Positions 61,493 through 64,000 of a stretch of 64,000 nt of DNA are shown here, in pieces (position 1 is the first letter of the stretch; every line of letters starts with the position of its first letter). The DNA is from Bacteroidales bacterium (GTDB taxonomy: Bacteria > Bacteroidota > Bacteroidia > Bacteroidales > UBA932). The notes under the pieces were generated by a model that did not search any database, had not been told where the DNA came from, and saw only the letters and a program-made list of their open reading frames with translations. A program made the translations under genes and the position numbers. The stretch lies in contig JAFTMS010000019.1 of NCBI GenBank assembly GCA_017452265.1, positions 62,001 to 126,000 of the forward strand, in the 5' to 3' direction.

Positions 61493-62538
61493 TATCGTAC
61501 GCGGATCTTTCTGCCGATCCGGAGGGTTGTGTTCGGAGAGATTCCGTTCAGACGGCAGAGGGCGTTGACCGTCGTGCCGTTGTTGCGGGCAATCTTGCTG
61601 AGCGTGTCGCCGGAGCGGATCGTATGCCATTTCATAGCAGCTCTCTCCGCATCCTCGGCCTTGTCTTCCTCCTCATTCCTGATCTCGTCCTCGAAATCCT
61701 GCTCGTAATTGCTGTAGATGTTGAAATACTTCTTCTTCAGCACGAACAGACGGTGGCGGAGCTCTCCTGTCTTGAAGTCGATGAGCCACTGCGGGTCGAA
61801 GGCGAAACCCTGATAACGGGTCTCGAAATGCAGATGAGGGCCGGTCGAACGGCCTGTCGAGCCGCCAAGTCCGATCACGTCACCGGCATTCACCCAATCC
61901 CCGGCCTCGAAATTGCGTTTGGAAAGATGGGCATAATATGTCTCAAGCCCGTTTTCGTGACGTATCACTATCAGGTTTCCGAAGGCTCCCCAGTATTTCG
62001 ATATGCGCACTCTTCCTGAGAACGCCGCATGGACAGGGTCTCCGACATGAAGCGGCAGATCCACGCCCTGATGCCTCCTGCCCCTGCGCGGGCCGAACTT
62101 GCCGCGGGGATGCACCTCGCCCTGGAACGGACAATGATACTGGTCCAGACTGTCCACCAGCCATATAGACCACGTGGCCGGCAGTTCCTCCAGCTTCGTC
62201 CCGTACGGATTCGTGGCACCGTTTTCATCCCACGCGACATCATACACACCCGAAGCCTGCATGAATTCCGGAGTCTTGTAGTACTGCCACGTATTGTCCC
62301 CGTATATTATCACCTTCACATGCTCATGAGCCGTGTCAAGCGTATCAATCGGATCGGACTCCGAATCAATCAGCGACTTCACGCTTTCAAGCGCCGGACG
62401 GCGTATTACAAGCTGAGTCTTGAGTGTATCTATGCGTGCCGGATTTATGACTCCCGCCATAGCCGGGCACATGGTTCCGAAAAGCAGTGCGATAACGCAG
62501 CCGAAAAGTCTCTTCATAGGGCCGTGCTCCATCATCAT
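61492..62538 (-). CDS. M23 peptidase with C-terminal LysM domain
   Basis: 348 aa (or 341 from a second ATG at 62517). The ATG at 62538 overlaps the previous stop as ATGA, a pattern used throughout this window; the ATG at 62517 starts directly on the signal peptide MKRLFGCVIALLFGTMCPAM. Peptidase M23 domain with HQGVDLPLHVGDPVHAAF (HxxxD), TGPHLHFE (HxH); LysM near the C-terminus (WHTIRSGDTLSKIARNNGTT). Cuts peptidoglycan cross-links in the periplasm. Cotranscribed with the phosphohexomutase gene upstream. Confidence 0.92.
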   Translation of the reverse strand: MMMEHGPMKRLFGCVIALLFGTMCPAMAGVINPARIDTLKTQLVIRRPALESVKSLIDSESDPIDTLDTAHEHVKVIIYGDNTWQYYKTPEFMQASGVYDVAWDENGATNPYGTKLEELPATWSIWLVDSLDQYHCPFQGEVHPRGKFGPRRGRRHQGVDLPLHVGDPVHAAFSGRVRISKYWGAFGNLIVIRHENGLETYYAHLSKRNFEAGDWVNAGDVIGLGGSTGRSTGPHLHFETRYQGFAFDPQWLIDFKTGELRHRLFVLKKKYFNIYSNYEQDFEDEIRNEEEDKAEDAERAAMKWHTIRSGDTLSKIARNNGTTVNALCRLNGISPNTTLRIGRKIRVR

Positions 62539-63890
62539 ACCGCTCCGAACTGCTTTGTGAGGATTTCACGGACCTTTGCGACCTTTTCATCCAGCAATTC
62601 CTGCGATGTCGCCTCGCAGAGGAATCTGAGATACGGTTCCGTATTCGAAGGCCTGATGTTGAACCACCAGTCGGAGAACTCCACACGGTAGCCGTCGAAG
62701 TCCATGTATGCCGTTGCCTTTTCCTCAGCCATGAAATGGTCACGGACAGCATCCATAGCGCCCTTCTTGTCCTCGAGGCGGAAGTTGATCTCACCTGAAT
62801 TCCGGTACTTCTCTATGCGTGCGATGAGCTGGCTGAGCGAAACGCCCTGAGCCTTCATCTTAGCGACCACATTGAGTATCAGGATGGAAGCAAGCAGTCC
62901 GCTGTCCGAGTAGAAGAAGTCACGGAAATAATAATGTCCGGCAAGCTCTCCGCCATACACACCGTCGATTTCACGAAGCTTGCGGGCTGCAAAGGCGCGT
63001 CCCACCTTCCATGTCTGCATCACTCCGCCCATCGGCGCAAGATATTCCCCGACAGCCTTGGAGCTGCGTATGTCCTGTATCACGATGCCCTTCACTCCCC
63101 TTTCCTCGAGGAAATAATGGCCGAGCACAGCTATCATCAGGTCCGGAGATATGAAGCGGCTGTTCTCGTCCACGAACATCACACGGTCTGCATCTCCGTC
63201 GTAAATCACTCCCACATCTGCCTTCGTCTGCGCCACGAGGGCCTTCAGGGCCTCGACGTTCTTCTGCACCAGAGGGTTAGGCTCATGATTAGGGAATGTT
63301 CCGTCCAATTCCTCATATATATATGAAGGCTGGTCTCCGAAGATGTCACGTACGAAAAGCGAAGCCATACCGTTGGATACGTCCATGGCAATGTTCAGTC
63401 CCGACCAGTCGCCTTTGTATCTGAGAAGGAAATCCAGATACTCCTTACGTATATCCATCTGATGCACAGAGCCTTTCACATCGGCCGGAGGACACGGGCG
63501 TCCTGCCTCGATCCACTCCTTTATCTGGCCGAGACCATTGTCCAGGCCCACAGGAAGGGCATTCTCGCGTGAAACCTTCATGCCGTTGTACTCCGCCGGA
63601 TTGTGCGATGCCGTGATCTGGACGGAAGCCTTGAATCCGAAATCCGCAGTGCCGAAATACACCATCGGAGTGGTGCTGAGGCCTATATCATATACATCCG
63701 CACCTGCATCCGTGATGCCTTTGAGCAGATAGTCGTGTATCTCGTCCGAAGACGTCCTGCAGTCCCTTCCCACAAGAACCTTGTCGGCGGAAAGCAGCTC
63801 CGGAAGGAAGTAGCCGACCTTGTAGGCCACGTCCTTGTCGAAGTCCACATTGTAGACTCCCCTTATGTCATATGCGTGGAATGCACCCAT
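62535..63890 (-). CDS. phosphomannomutase/phosphoglucomutase
   Basis: 451 aa. Alpha-D-phosphohexomutase: the catalytic serine lies in QITASHNPAEYNGMK (Ser95), DGDADRVMFVDENS binds Mg, GGELAGHYYF is the sugar-binding loop, and RPSNTEPYLRFLCEA the C-terminal phosphate-binding domain. Length is normal. It interconverts hexose 1- and 6-phosphates for nucleotide-sugar synthesis; mannose or glucose preference is not clear. Coupled to the M23 gene. Confidence 0.93.
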   Translation of the reverse strand: MGAFHAYDIRGVYNVDFDKDVAYKVGYFLPELLSADKVLVGRDCRTSSDEIHDYLLKGITDAGADVYDIGLSTTPMVYFGTADFGFKASVQITASHNPAEYNGMKVSRENALPVGLDNGLGQIKEWIEAGRPCPPADVKGSVHQMDIRKEYLDFLLRYKGDWSGLNIAMDVSNGMASLFVRDIFGDQPSYIYEELDGTFPNHEPNPLVQKNVEALKALVAQTKADVGVIYDGDADRVMFVDENSRFISPDLMIAVLGHYFLEERGVKGIVIQDIRSSKAVGEYLAPMGGVMQTWKVGRAFAARKLREIDGVYGGELAGHYYFRDFFYSDSGLLASILILNVVAKMKAQGVSLSQLIARIEKYRNSGEINFRLEDKKGAMDAVRDHFMAEEKATAYMDFDGYRVEFSDWWFNIRPSNTEPYLRFLCEATSQELLDEKVAKVREILTKQFGAV

Positions 63891-63896
63891 GATATA

Positions 63897-64000
63897 TTAA
63901 CGTTTGCTTTTGTATCTTGTCTGCACCGCCCCTTTCGTGATGGCCTGAAGCTTACGGGCAATCATCTTGCGGCGTATCGGCGAGATCTCGTCCACGAAAA
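63897..64000 (-). CDS. C-terminal fragment of an unidentified protein
   Basis: Only the last 34 or so codons are inside the window, ending PIRRKMIARKLQAITKGAVQ TRYKSKR and TAA at 63899-63897. The end is rich in Arg and Lys. Seven bases separate it from the phosphohexomutase start, so it is probably the upstream gene of that operon. The fragment is too short to assign a family. Confidence 0.55.
   Translation of the reverse strand, partial: FVDEISPIRRKMIARKLQAITKGAVQTRYKSKR

Overview
The window is a 64 kb chromosomal stretch of a member of the Bacteroidota, almost certainly order Bacteroidales. Reasons: a SusC/SusD pair, Omp28-type and other lipoproteins with Bacteroidota lipoboxes, an ExbB-membrane protein-ExbD-ExbD operon, promoters of the Bacteroidota form (TTG, about 19 bases, TAnnTTTG), almost no Shine-Dalgarno sites, and many ATGA or TAATG stop/start overlaps. 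GC is intermediate. An uncultured gut-type lineage is possible, but the sequence alone does not name the genus.

Layout. Positions 1-21.5 kb are accessory envelope genes on the minus strand. They comprise a SusD fragment, a SusC receptor, and a seven-gene operon (TlpA-like thioredoxin, DUF6029-like outer membrane protein, three Omp28-like lipoproteins, two large modular lipoproteins) with a clear promoter at 14795-14824 and a terminator at 3733-3763. A second pair (884-aa lipoprotein and a fourth Omp28-like protein) lies at 17.7-21.5 kb. Between the two blocks sit folP, tmk and a MauE/DoxX-like membrane protein. Positions 21.7-30.5 kb hold purB, a FtsB/DivIC-like gene, a nucleotidyltransferase, a CPBP protease, yccF, a probable amino-sugar salvage pair (MurU-like enzyme plus a kinase fused to a RapZ C-terminal domain) and the NAD salvage pair pncB-pncA.

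Positions 30.5-44 kb hold a putative porin with an MltF-like lytic transglycosylase, an ABC permease, a TPR protein, an RsmF-like methyltransferase, an SRPBCC protein, pyrE, a Nudix hydrolase, queA, dprA, a TatD nuclease and ansA. Positions 44-50.7 kb hold the ExbB/ExbD energising complex, an alkaline phosphatase lipoprotein, asnS, udk and a TonB-like protein. Positions 50.7-64 kb are mainly minus strand: an S41 protease, dCMP deaminase, acyl-CoA ligase, an unknown membrane protein and ridA in one run, then tRNA-Arg(CCU), rpmF, a DUF177 gene, typA, plus-strand guaA, an M23/LysM peptidase and a phosphohexomutase.

Most notable: a GMP synthase whose glutaminase domain has lost its catalytic residues and about 85 amino acids; a sugar kinase fused to the RNA-binding/sensing domain of RapZ; a cluster of CxxC lipoproteins with a thioredoxin-like partner that looks like an envelope redox or surface-protein system; and several families of short hairpin repeats, some of which have become the C-terminal codons of genes. 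No CRISPR array, insertion sequence, prophage or rRNA was seen.
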